From contig NZ_FNEZ01000002.1 of the NCBI RefSeq assembly GCF_900100375.1, positions 992,001 through 1,056,000 on the forward strand: a stretch of DNA of 64,000 nucleotides. The letters run 5' to 3'. The stretch comes from Flavobacterium noncentrifugens (lineage in GTDB: Bacteria; Bacteroidota; Bacteroidia; Flavobacteriales; Flavobacteriaceae). The translations under genes were made by a program, and so were the position numbers. Position 1 is the first letter of the stretch. Each line of letters starts with the position of its first letter. A model generated the notes under the pieces. It worked only from the letters and a program-made list of their open reading frames with translations, did not search any database and was not told where the DNA came from. Positions 1 through 7,329 of the stretch are shown piece after piece.

Positions 1-398
1 CCTTTTTCCTCGTTTTCGCGACTGTAAGTAATCGAAGGATAAAAGCGGTTGTCTGCCGATGAAGCCGATGAATTGGCCTGAAGGTCGATCTGATCCGAAG
101 AAGCTGAAGTATAATGATCGATTCCGGCTTCGATATCAAAAGTATGCTTGATTCCGGTTTTGCCGTATTTTAACAATTTTACGTCAAGCGTATTGGACAA
201 ATCGGTTAATTTTTCAGATCCGATTCCGCCGGTAACGGCCGAATTGTTTCCGTCCTGTTTGTAATAGCTCGAAACCAGGTTGATTTCGTCAACTTTGAGC
301 TTGGTGCTTTTGTAGCCCGTCGAATCGGTTGGGGTGGTTTGTGCCGACAAACGCAACAATCCGAGCAGGGCAAATCCGGTAATGATGATTCTTTTCAT
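1..398 (-). CDS. DUF3570 family protein, N-terminal part (cut by window edge)
   Basis: The reading frame opens with an ATG at 398 and runs off the window at base 1, so only about 132 N-terminal residues are visible. It starts with a cleavable Sec signal (MKRIIITGFALLGLLRLSAQ), so the protein is exported. The following stretch, with KVDEINLVSSYYKQDGNNSA and a basic, polar Thr/Ser-rich pattern, resembles DUF3570 proteins of Bacteroidota, which are predicted outer-membrane or surface beta proteins. It is the last gene of an operon with a DUF4266 lipoprotein, an ApbE flavin transferase and a thioredoxin, a combination recurrent for this family. The biochemical role is unknown; an extracytoplasmic redox role is inferred only from the neighbours. 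Confidence 0.75.
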   Translation of the reverse strand, partial: MKRIIITGFALLGLLRLSAQTTPTDSTGYKSTKLKVDEINLVSSYYKQDGNNSAVTGGIGSEKLTDLSNTLDVKLLKYGKTGIKHTFDIEAGIDHYTSASSDQIDLQANSSASSADNRFYPSITYSRENEEK

Positions 399-415
399 TT
401 GTTTGGTATCTGAAA

Positions 416-649
416 TTAATTACAGCCGCAACCGCCGCCGCTTTTTCCTGCATTTGCTCCGGAAGCGCCTTCGCGGTAGGATTGGAAACTGAGTTCGGTT
501 TTCTCGATTTTCCTGTTGGATAAGACCATTTCGGAATCATTGATTTTTCCTTTCTGGTATTCTTTTACAGATTCGCAGGAAGCCATTGAAAGTCCGAAAG
601 CGGCCATGCAACCATACAAAATCAATTGTTTGGGATTTGTTTTTTTCAT
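416..649 (-). CDS. DUF4266 small lipoprotein with Cys-rich C-terminus
   Basis: This 77-residue protein has a basic N-terminus, a hydrophobic stretch and a lipobox ending LSMASC (Cys25), so it should be a lipoprotein of about 53 residues after processing. The short body (ESVKEYQKGKINDSEMVL) fits DUF4266. The tail is glycine-rich and ends GGGCGCN, giving two closely spaced cysteines that could bind metal or form a redox pair. Its start codon overlaps the stop of the ApbE gene by four bases (ATGA), which implies translational coupling. Function is unknown; the context of a flavin transferase and a thioredoxin suggests an envelope redox module. Confidence 0.8.
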   Translation of the reverse strand: MKKTNPKQLILYGCMAAFGLSMASCESVKEYQKGKINDSEMVLSNRKIEKTELSFQSYREGASGANAGKSGGGCGCN

Positions 650-1569
650 TTGAGGTTAATGTTTTTTGAAGTGTAAATTTTATTGTTGTCGTCTATGATG
701 ATGGCATGCAAATCCGCAATTTGGTCAATCAGGAAAAGTCCCGCGCTGATGCCCATAACCGCAATCGGCGTGGCCATCGCATCGGCAAATTCGGCGTTTT
801 CACTAATGATCGTCACACTTTTGATCCCGGTAATCGGCAAACCTGTTTTGGGATCGATCGTATGCGAATATTTCTTGCCTCCGATTTTGACGTATTTTTC
901 ATAATTGCCGGAAGTCGCCACTGCTTTGTTTGAAATTTCCAGATACGAAAAAGCAGCCTGCGGAAAATCAGGGTTTGCAATCCCGATCGTCCATGGCTTG
1001 CCGTTTGGCTGTAATCCCCAGGCCGAAAGGTCGCCGCTTGCATTGATGATGCCGCTGCTGATCCCATTATCGACCAAAATCTTTTTAGCCATTTCAGCCG
1101 AGTAGCCTTTTCCGATGCCGCCAAACCCGATGCGCATGCCTTTTTCTTTTAAAAAAACGGTCCTGTTTTGTTTATCCAAAATAATATTTCTGTAGTCGAT
1201 CAGGTGAACCATCTTTCGGGCGGTTTCCGCATCGGGGAGTTTGGTCATTGATTTGTCAAAATTCCAAAGCGTTTTGTCGATGCTTCCGTAAGAAATATCA
1301 AAAGCGCCTTGCGTAATTTTAGAAATCCCGATACTTCTTTCGATTAGGTTAAAGACTTCAGAATCGACTTTTACAGCTGTAATTCCGGCGTTTTCATTGA
1401 TCAGGTTTGTCTGGCTGTCGGGCTTGAATGTCGTAAAAAGCTGTTCGATCCTTTTGATTTCGGCTACAGCCAGATTGATGTTTTCAGTCCCGATATTATT
1501 GTTTTCGGCAACGACCGTTATGGTAAAATTGTTGCCCATCAATTTCAGGGATTGTGAAAATTTCTGCAT
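646..1569 (-). CDS. apbE: FAD:protein FMN transferase (ApbE family)
   Basis: The 307-residue protein belongs to the ApbE family, which covalently attaches FMN from FAD to Thr/Ser residues of extracytoplasmic flavoproteins in a Mg-dependent reaction. Visible family motifs are FGGIGKGYSAEMAKKIL (about residue 150), NASGDLSAWG, SHTIDPKTGLP and the C-terminal ADAMATPIAVMG with the metal-binding Asp. There is no clear signal peptide or lipobox at the chosen start, unlike many periplasmic ApbE proteins, so its location is uncertain. It lies between a thioredoxin gene (12 bp upstream) and the DUF4266 gene (4-bp overlap). A plausible target would be encoded in the same operon, but I see no acceptor motif in the visible part of the DUF3570 gene. 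Confidence 0.9.
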   Translation of the reverse strand: MQKFSQSLKLMGNNFTITVVAENNNIGTENINLAVAEIKRIEQLFTTFKPDSQTNLINENAGITAVKVDSEVFNLIERSIGISKITQGAFDISYGSIDKTLWNFDKSMTKLPDAETARKMVHLIDYRNIILDKQNRTVFLKEKGMRIGFGGIGKGYSAEMAKKILVDNGISSGIINASGDLSAWGLQPNGKPWTIGIANPDFPQAAFSYLEISNKAVATSGNYEKYVKIGGKKYSHTIDPKTGLPITGIKSVTIISENAEFADAMATPIAVMGISAGLFLIDQIADLHAIIIDDNNKIYTSKNINLK

Positions 1570-1581
1570 GGCGTTGTCAAT

Positions 1582-2013
1582 TTATTTGTTGGCCTCGCAA
1601 ACGGCTTTGATTTGGGCTGTCCATTCTTCGGGCGAAATTTCGGGTTTTCCGTGCCAGGTTTTGAGTACTTTCCCATTGGCGTCAAGCAAAAGCGTGAAAG
1701 GGAAACTGCCTTCTTTGTTGTAAATTTCGGCCAACGCTTCATTTCTTTTCACGACTTCGGATGCTGGGATGTTTTTCTTTTTCCGAGGAAAATCGGCATT
1801 TACCAGTACCAAGTGGTCATTTGCCATATTGGTAAAAACGTCGCTTTCGAGATAGTCTTTCCGCAAAACGATGCAAGGGCCGCACCAGTCGGAACCAGAG
1901 AAATTGAGCAGTATCAATTCGTGTTTTTCTTTTGCTGTTTTTTTTGCATTTTCAAAACTCGGCTCCCATTGTATCGGGATAATAAAGAGTAACAGCAGGG
2001 CAAATAATTTCAT
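1582..2013 (-). CDS. Exported thioredoxin-family protein
   Basis: This 143-residue protein has a hydrophobic N-terminus (about residues 1-15), indicating export or membrane anchoring, followed by a thioredoxin fold with the active site WCGPC at about residues 43-47 and a cis-proline region at SFPFTLLLD. It would reduce or isomerise disulfides outside the cytoplasm. It is the first gene of the four-gene operon with apbE, the DUF4266 lipoprotein and the DUF3570 protein. One reasonable inference is that it keeps the cysteines of the DUF4266 tail reduced. The family call is firm; the substrate is not known. Confidence 0.88.
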   Translation of the reverse strand: MKLFALLLLFIIPIQWEPSFENAKKTAKEKHELILLNFSGSDWCGPCIVLRKDYLESDVFTNMANDHLVLVNADFPRKKKNIPASEVVKRNEALAEIYNKEGSFPFTLLLDANGKVLKTWHGKPEISPEEWTAQIKAVCEANK

Positions 2014-2095
2014 AGGTTGCTTAAATTTTGTTGATGTTAATATTAACGAATGTTGTTAAAATTTATTAGGATGCTTTCTTAAAATCTGCTTAAAA

Positions 2096-2785
2096 CTAAA
2101 TTCCTTTCACATCAAAAAGATAGCCAACCAATGCAGAAGCTGCCATGGCAAACGTTCCCCAGATGCATATTCTCAATACCGCTTTTTTCCTGTTTGACCC
2201 ACCGGCCTTCGCTGCTAATGTTCCTGAGAATGCGAGAAAAATGATGGAGAACCCATATTGATAGTAAATCATTTCTGCCACAGGTGCAAATATGGATACG
2301 GCTAATGGCAGGAGACCGCCAGCAATAAAGGCTGCGGCTGAAGCAAAAGCTGCCTGCAAAGGTTTGGCTTGTGTCATATCGTTGATTCCGAGTTCATCGC
2401 GTGCATGCGCTTCCAATGCATTGTGTTGTGTTAATTGTATGGCTACTTCTTTTGCGATTTCAGGCTTCAGGCCACGATCAATGTATATTTGGGTCAACTC
2501 CTGAAGTTCTGCCCCGGGCATGGTAGACAACTCTCTTTTTTCCCTTTCCAGATCTGAAGTTTCAACGTCTGATTGCGAGCTTACCGAAACATATTCGCCA
2601 GTAGCCATTGACAAAGCACCAGCCACCAAACCTGCTACAGCTGCCAGGACAATTGGATCTCTTGTAGTACTTGCTGCTGCAATGCCAATGGCCAAACTTG
2701 TGGTTGATAGAATACCATCATTTGCGCCGAGTACTGCGGCACGAAGCCAACCGCTTCTGTTGATGTAATGGTCTTCGGTTTTCAT
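2096..2785 (-). CDS. VIT1/CCC1-type transporter
   Basis: I place the start at the Met of MKTEDHYINRSGW (2785), because this matches the usual N-terminus of the family; a longer frame to 2839 adds 18 atypical residues. The roughly 229-residue protein shows the VIT1/CCC1 hallmarks GANDGILSTTSLAIG and GALSMATGEYVSVSSQSD, a cytosolic acidic/helical segment, and three C-terminal membrane helices. Family members move Fe2+ or Mn2+ across membranes, so a role in metal detoxification or storage is likely. It is monocistronic and has no operator of the type found further on. Confidence 0.88.
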   Translation of the reverse strand: MKTEDHYINRSGWLRAAVLGANDGILSTTSLAIGIAAASTTRDPIVLAAVAGLVAGALSMATGEYVSVSSQSDVETSDLEREKRELSTMPGAELQELTQIYIDRGLKPEIAKEVAIQLTQHNALEAHARDELGINDMTQAKPLQAAFASAAAFIAGGLLPLAVSIFAPVAEMIYYQYGFSIIFLAFSGTLAAKAGGSNRKKAVLRICIWGTFAMAASALVGYLFDVKGI

Positions 2786-3180
2786 TGGATAAATTATTTT
2801 CGAATTCTTTAATCTTAGGAAATTTATCAAGTGCATCAAGCATTCTTGGAGCGAGTTTTATTGACAATAAATTTCAGATAAAGTTAAGCTTAAAATTATT
2901 CTACTGTATTAGGAATGATCAAAGAACGATTCTAAATTTGGTGCTGATTTTCAAATCTTCCAAATTCTTTTTTTGCTCGGAATGTCTGGCATAAAGTCAA
3001 TTGTACATTTCGCTTAGTCAAAATTAGCAGTTTTTAAATTCGATACTGTCTAAATTTTTGTCTGAACTTTTAAATATAAAAAAGTAAATAGATGATTTTA
3101 AATAATTGATGGGGATGGAAAATCCTTAACTTGTGATTTCATGATTCTGAAATCATTTAACAGGTTAAAATACTTCATAA
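2786..3180. promoter_or_regulatory. Divergent intergenic region with a 16-bp inverted repeat
   Basis: About 395 bp lie between the divergent VIT-type and DUF1275 genes. No convincing ORF or RNA gene is visible and the region is AT-rich. A perfect inverted repeat, ATGATT-CTGA-AATCAT, lies at 3141-3156, 25 bp before the DUF1275 start. It resembles an FNR-type palindrome, but it does not have the spacing to a -7 box seen in the regulon promoters further on, so I treat it separately. Confidence 0.4.
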
Positions 3181-3903
3181 ATGTTTACGCACCAAGGCAG
3201 GAAAAGAACGACAAGCCACAATCTTCAAATTGCCTCATTGCTTTCATTTGTCGCAGGGATTGTGAATGTCGCAGGTTTTTTAGCAATACATAAGCTTACC
3301 ACAAATGTCACAGGACATTTTGCATTCTTTTTAGATGAAGTTTTTAGATTGGACTTCTGGCAGGGTTTAATTTACTTTTTGTACATTTTTTTCTTTTTTT
3401 CAGGGTCATTTTTGTCGGGTTTTCTTGTTGAATATATTGCCAGAAGAAACAGCAATTATACCTATATCATTCCAACAGCAATTGAGGGGATGATTTTATT
3501 AGTGGTGGCGGTATTTGGAGCCGATTTGATTTTAGAAAACCCCAACGGGATTGCTTTTACACTGCTTTTTGCCATGGGGCTTCAAAATTCGCTGGTCACG
3601 AGAATCTCTAATGCAACAGTTAGGACCACGCACCTTACGGGCTTGTTTACAGATCTTGGGATTGAATTGTCTCAATTATTCTTTATCAGGGAAATTTTAC
3701 TCAGGAAGAAACTTTTTACTTCTATAAAATTAAGGTTTACCATTATCGGTTTCTTTTTTACAGGCGGAGTTGTTGGTGGTATTTTTTATTCACAGATGGG
3801 ATTGCATGTATTGTTGTTTGGCGTCGTCGCTTTGATGTTGGGCCTGATCTATGACAGCATCAAGCTCAGGATGTTAAAGCTGACCAGGAAGTACAGGAAT
3901 TGA
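3181..3903 (+). CDS. DUF1275 (YoaK-like) membrane protein
   Basis: The 240-residue protein has about six predicted membrane helices and the DUF1275 signatures VAGIVNVAGF, TTNVTGH, FAMGLQNSLVTR and VRTTHLTGLFTDLG. The family is widespread; its function is unknown and it is usually described as a putative transporter or permease. The gene stands alone, transcribed away from the VIT-type gene and converging with the SLC13 gene, whose stop lies only 5 bp from its own. A perfect inverted repeat lies just upstream and may be its operator. Confidence 0.88.
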   Translation: MFTHQGRKRTTSHNLQIASLLSFVAGIVNVAGFLAIHKLTTNVTGHFAFFLDEVFRLDFWQGLIYFLYIFFFFSGSFLSGFLVEYIARRNSNYTYIIPTAIEGMILLVVAVFGADLILENPNGIAFTLLFAMGLQNSLVTRISNATVRTTHLTGLFTDLGIELSQLFFIREILLRKKLFTSIKLRFTIIGFFFTGGVVGGIFYSQMGLHVLLFGVVALMLGLIYDSIKLRMLKLTRKYRN

Positions 3904-3908
3904 TTGCA

Positions 3909-5276
3909 CTAGAAAATAAAATAGAAAAACAATGTCAGTATTATTGAAAAAACGAGATTCAGGACTAACCCGATTTTCATCATGTCCTTTTGCGGAACCA
4001 ACCCAGTTGCAAAGGCCATCGCATTGGGCGGCGTTCCTGCAGGCAGCATAAAACCATAGGATGCAGCAATGGTCGCCGGGAAAACCAATACCATCGGATT
4101 GACTTGCAAATGGGTTGCCAAGGTAAAAAGCAGCGGCAGAATTAGTGCGGCACTCGCAGTGTTGCTCATAAATTCGGTCAAGACGATACTAAAAATGACA
4201 ATAATCCATAGGAAAAGGAATAACGGGACAACGGTGATCAAATGCGCCGCCTTATTCACCAGTATGATACCCAATCCACTATGGTCGATGATCATGCCAA
4301 GTGTGAGCCCGCCACCAAACAGCAATAAAACATCCCATTGAATGCTTTTGATTATTTCTTTCCATTTTAGAACCTGAGTAATATACAGCAAAAAAATAGC
4401 CATAACTGCCACCAACGAGCTAAAGCCATCCGGTATTTTCAGTAATGGGGAAATGGTACTGTCCAACACCCATAATGTTACTGTAAAAGCAAATATGCTT
4501 CCAATGGTCTTTATCGGCGCATTTTGAGCCATCACAACAACCATTTCGTCGATGCGCATCTTTCTATCAGGCTTAAAATATAGGGTTAACAGTACAACCA
4601 TTACCGGAAAGGTAAGCAGGAAGACAGGAATTGCATACCTAATCCATGTCGAAAATGACAGTCCGAGAATGGCTGCCCCAATAGCGTTTGGTGGCGAGGC
4701 TACCATCGTTATCACGCCGCCTATATTGGCCGCATAGGCGATGCCGAGTATTAAAAATTTTGATTCAGCGGTCAAAATGTGTTTTTTTAATAGTGACAGC
4801 AGCCCTAATCCTAAAGGAATCATCATGGCTGTTGCAGCGGTATTGCTAACCCAGCAGGCTGTTATGGAAGTGGCAAACATTAGCAGGATGGCCGATTTGT
4901 AAAAATTTCCCTTGGCAAGGGCAATCAGTTTCTGGGCCAGTAATTTATCAAGGCCGTAACGGGTCAACGCACCGGCAATCACGAATCCTCCCATAAATAA
5001 AAACAGTATAGGATGGGAGAATCCACGGAAAGCTTCGCCAGTATTAACGATTTGCAATACTATAGCCACCACCGGGATCATTAAACCGGTTAATGCAAGC
5101 GGAATGGCTTCTGTCATCCACAAAATGGCAACCATAACCAATAATGCAAATGCTTTTTGAGGCTGTGGATCTTCAAAAACCGGGAAATATAGCAAAAGGA
5201 AAAATACAACAATAGAAACAGCCAAAGCAGGAACCTTGATTTTTTTATCATTTGTATCGCTTAGGGCTTTGTACAT
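3909..5276 (-). CDS. SLC13/DASS family anion (dicarboxylate) symporter
   Basis: The 455-residue protein has 11-12 hydrophobic segments and the two DASS signature loops, SNTAATAMMIPL in the first half and SNTASAALILPL in the second, which form the sodium and carboxylate binding sites in this family. It should carry di- or tricarboxylates such as succinate or malate with Na+. It is the last gene of a long tightly packed operon that starts at the BON gene at 14863, 17 bp after the L,D-transpeptidase gene. If the operon is induced at low oxygen, exchange of fermentation acids would be a fitting role, but the substrate is inferred. Confidence 0.88.
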   Translation of the reverse strand: MYKALSDTNDKKIKVPALAVSIVVFFLLLYFPVFEDPQPQKAFALLVMVAILWMTEAIPLALTGLMIPVVAIVLQIVNTGEAFRGFSHPILFLFMGGFVIAGALTRYGLDKLLAQKLIALAKGNFYKSAILLMFATSITACWVSNTAATAMMIPLGLGLLSLLKKHILTAESKFLILGIAYAANIGGVITMVASPPNAIGAAILGLSFSTWIRYAIPVFLLTFPVMVVLLTLYFKPDRKMRIDEMVVVMAQNAPIKTIGSIFAFTVTLWVLDSTISPLLKIPDGFSSLVAVMAIFLLYITQVLKWKEIIKSIQWDVLLLFGGGLTLGMIIDHSGLGIILVNKAAHLITVVPLFLFLWIIVIFSIVLTEFMSNTASAALILPLLFTLATHLQVNPMVLVFPATIAASYGFMLPAGTPPNAMAFATGLVPQKDMMKIGLVLNLVFSIILTLFFYFIF

Positions 5277-5292
5277 AAAGTGAATTTTTGAA

Positions 5293-6846
5293 TTAATTGG
5301 TAGGTTGCAGCACTTTCAAAAGTTGATTGTCACGTTTATAGATGTCGGTATAGAAGGCAACATTTCCTTCCGCGTCAGCCCATGCCGTGAAATAGCCAAT
5401 GTAAACCGGAATTTTTTTTCCGAGCGTGTAAGTTTTAGTAATATTTCCTTCCATTACATTGCTTACTTTTTGAGCAGACCATTGGGAATCTTTTTCTGTA
5501 ATGGCGATTGCAAGTTCTTTCGCTTTTTCTACCCTGATGCAGCCATGGCTAAACGCACGGCCTTCTTTACTGAAAAGGGATTTGGCTGGAGAGTCGTGCA
5601 AATAAATGTTATTGGTATTGGGAAACATAAATTTTACCAAACCCAGTGAATTATTTTTTCCGGGCTTTTGCCTTACTTGTCCGTCAGCCCATTCCATATT
5701 ATGGTTTTTTAAATAGTTTGCATTTTTACGTATACCTGGTTTGATTTCCTTATCAAGAATGCTTTTGGGCACATTCCAATATGGCCTGAAAACTATGTAA
5801 CTTAACATACCGCTGAACACGATGGTTTTGTGAAGTTCTTTTCCAACAACAACCCTTGACAACAAGATGGTCTTTCCATCCCTGAAATAGTGCAACCTGT
5901 AGGAAGGAATATTAACTGCTATGTATTCTTCAGATGAAGAAACCATTGGCGTAATCCAGCGGCAACGTTCCATGTTTACTGCGATGGTTTCAATTCGCTG
6001 GCGAACTGGAATGTTCAGATCGGCTACCAGCTTAGGTGTGATCAGGCTGTCGATGTTTCGGTTGTATCTCGTTTGGAATTTCAATAATCCATCGAGCAAT
6101 TCGCTATCAAACTTACCTCCATTGGTGTCATTCGTTAAAAAACCTTCAGCAAAAAGCCTGCTTCTGATCTGGGCGACAGTAGCTGCAGTATCGCCAGGTT
6201 TTAAACTTTTGATGTTCGATGGCATATGAATCCTTTTCCATCCACCCTTATTTTCGATTTCCCGAAATTTATAAAGGGCTTTTCGAAGGTTGTAATATTG
6301 GGGGAAGATTTTTGGGTTTTCCTTCACTAATAATTCGGGATTTACTACAAGTGTGTCTAACAAGGAAATATAGGCTGTTTTTTCGCTCGGCAAATACCAA
6401 TTATTTTCCCTGATTTGTTTTACATCAAGGCCTTGGAATACATTTTTAATATAGAAAAAATACAGGCAACTCATCATCAGTTCTTCTTCAATCAGTGGGG
6501 CTTTTTGTAGCCGCGTGTTGAGCATGTTTTCATAAATTTCCCTGTAGGGCATTTCCCGTAGCACTCCTTCCAGACCAATGTTATTCGCCTGCTGAAACAA
6601 AACTTGCGCGAGCGGAATCAGTCCGGTGGAATCATACCAGATAAAGCAATCACGTTTTTGGTACAACCGAATTACTTCTAATCTGTAAGGTTTAAAGGCA
6701 GGATAAGTATTTAGAAAGGTATCAATTTTCGTACTATCAATATGGCAAACGGAATCCGATACACTTGATGGTGTTTTTATCACATCCTTATTTAAGGAAA
6801 AAATAAGCCCTGTCAGAATACTTATCAATAAGAAGGTAGTTTTCAT
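5293..6846 (-). CDS. L,D-transpeptidase (YcbB/LdtD-like)
   Basis: The 517-residue protein begins with a signal peptide or N-terminal anchor, followed by a helical scaffold domain, a peptidoglycan-binding-like segment around residues 215-265 (SLKPGDTAATVAQIRSRLF) and a C-terminal YkuD catalytic domain. The catalytic motif SHGCIRV is present with the nucleophile at about Cys436. It would make 3-3 crosslinks in peptidoglycan, or attach proteins, in the periplasm. Domain order and length agree with the large LdtD/YcbB class. It lies between a small membrane protein (4-bp gap) and the SLC13 gene. In an operon with stress proteins it fits stationary-phase wall remodelling. Confidence 0.9.
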   Translation of the reverse strand: MKTTFLLISILTGLIFSLNKDVIKTPSSVSDSVCHIDSTKIDTFLNTYPAFKPYRLEVIRLYQKRDCFIWYDSTGLIPLAQVLFQQANNIGLEGVLREMPYREIYENMLNTRLQKAPLIEEELMMSCLYFFYIKNVFQGLDVKQIRENNWYLPSEKTAYISLLDTLVVNPELLVKENPKIFPQYYNLRKALYKFREIENKGGWKRIHMPSNIKSLKPGDTAATVAQIRSRLFAEGFLTNDTNGGKFDSELLDGLLKFQTRYNRNIDSLITPKLVADLNIPVRQRIETIAVNMERCRWITPMVSSSEEYIAVNIPSYRLHYFRDGKTILLSRVVVGKELHKTIVFSGMLSYIVFRPYWNVPKSILDKEIKPGIRKNANYLKNHNMEWADGQVRQKPGKNNSLGLVKFMFPNTNNIYLHDSPAKSLFSKEGRAFSHGCIRVEKAKELAIAITEKDSQWSAQKVSNVMEGNITKTYTLGKKIPVYIGYFTAWADAEGNVAFYTDIYKRDNQLLKVLQPTN

Positions 6847-6849
6847 TTT

Positions 6850-7329
6850 CTATTTTTTGGTAGGTGCTGTTGTAATTCTATATTTATTCCTGATCTGCGG
6901 CAGCAATGCGGCAATAAGCATCGGAATGGAATAGAGCATGTAAAACGTCTGAAGCCACCCGACGCCTTGTATCATAAAAGTTTCAACCTGTATCCAGATG
7001 ATGAGCGCAAATGGGATATAGATACTAAAGGCCCATGCCCAATGCATGTCTTTAAAGAAATTGAGATGGTTTGCAGATGGACATGCGGGTTTCTTAATCA
7101 ATGCCCATACCGTCACAATCGGCCAAATCCCCAAAATGACAAACAAGATGATTCCAGGAATCAGGAAGTTAAAAAATGGCGAATGTTTGAGGATTTGCAA
7201 TGGCAAGCCGCCCAGTAATTTACCCGAGGGCGACAGGATCAAAGCGCCGCCTCCGCCAATGGCACTCAGGCCCAAAAAGGCCAGAAGCGAAAGATGGATC
7301 ATTCCAGCGGTTACTTTTGCCATGGTCAT
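6850..7329 (-). CDS. Four-helix membrane protein of unknown function
   Basis: This 159-residue protein shows about four hydrophobic helices: residues 9-32, 50-75, 94-113 and 122-142. A Gly-rich run (SAIGGGGALILSPSG) lies in the first loop. I do not recognise the family. Its start overlaps the stop of the P-type ATPase gene by four bases, or lies just after it if the second Met at 7323 is used, so the two are probably translated together. It could be an accessory subunit of the ATPase, but that rests on position only. Confidence 0.7.
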   Translation of the reverse strand: MTMAKVTAGMIHLSLLAFLGLSAIGGGGALILSPSGKLLGGLPLQILKHSPFFNFLIPGIILFVILGIWPIVTVWALIKKPACPSANHLNFFKDMHWAWAFSIYIPFALIIWIQVETFMIQGVGWLQTFYMLYSIPMLIAALLPQIRNKYRITTAPTKK

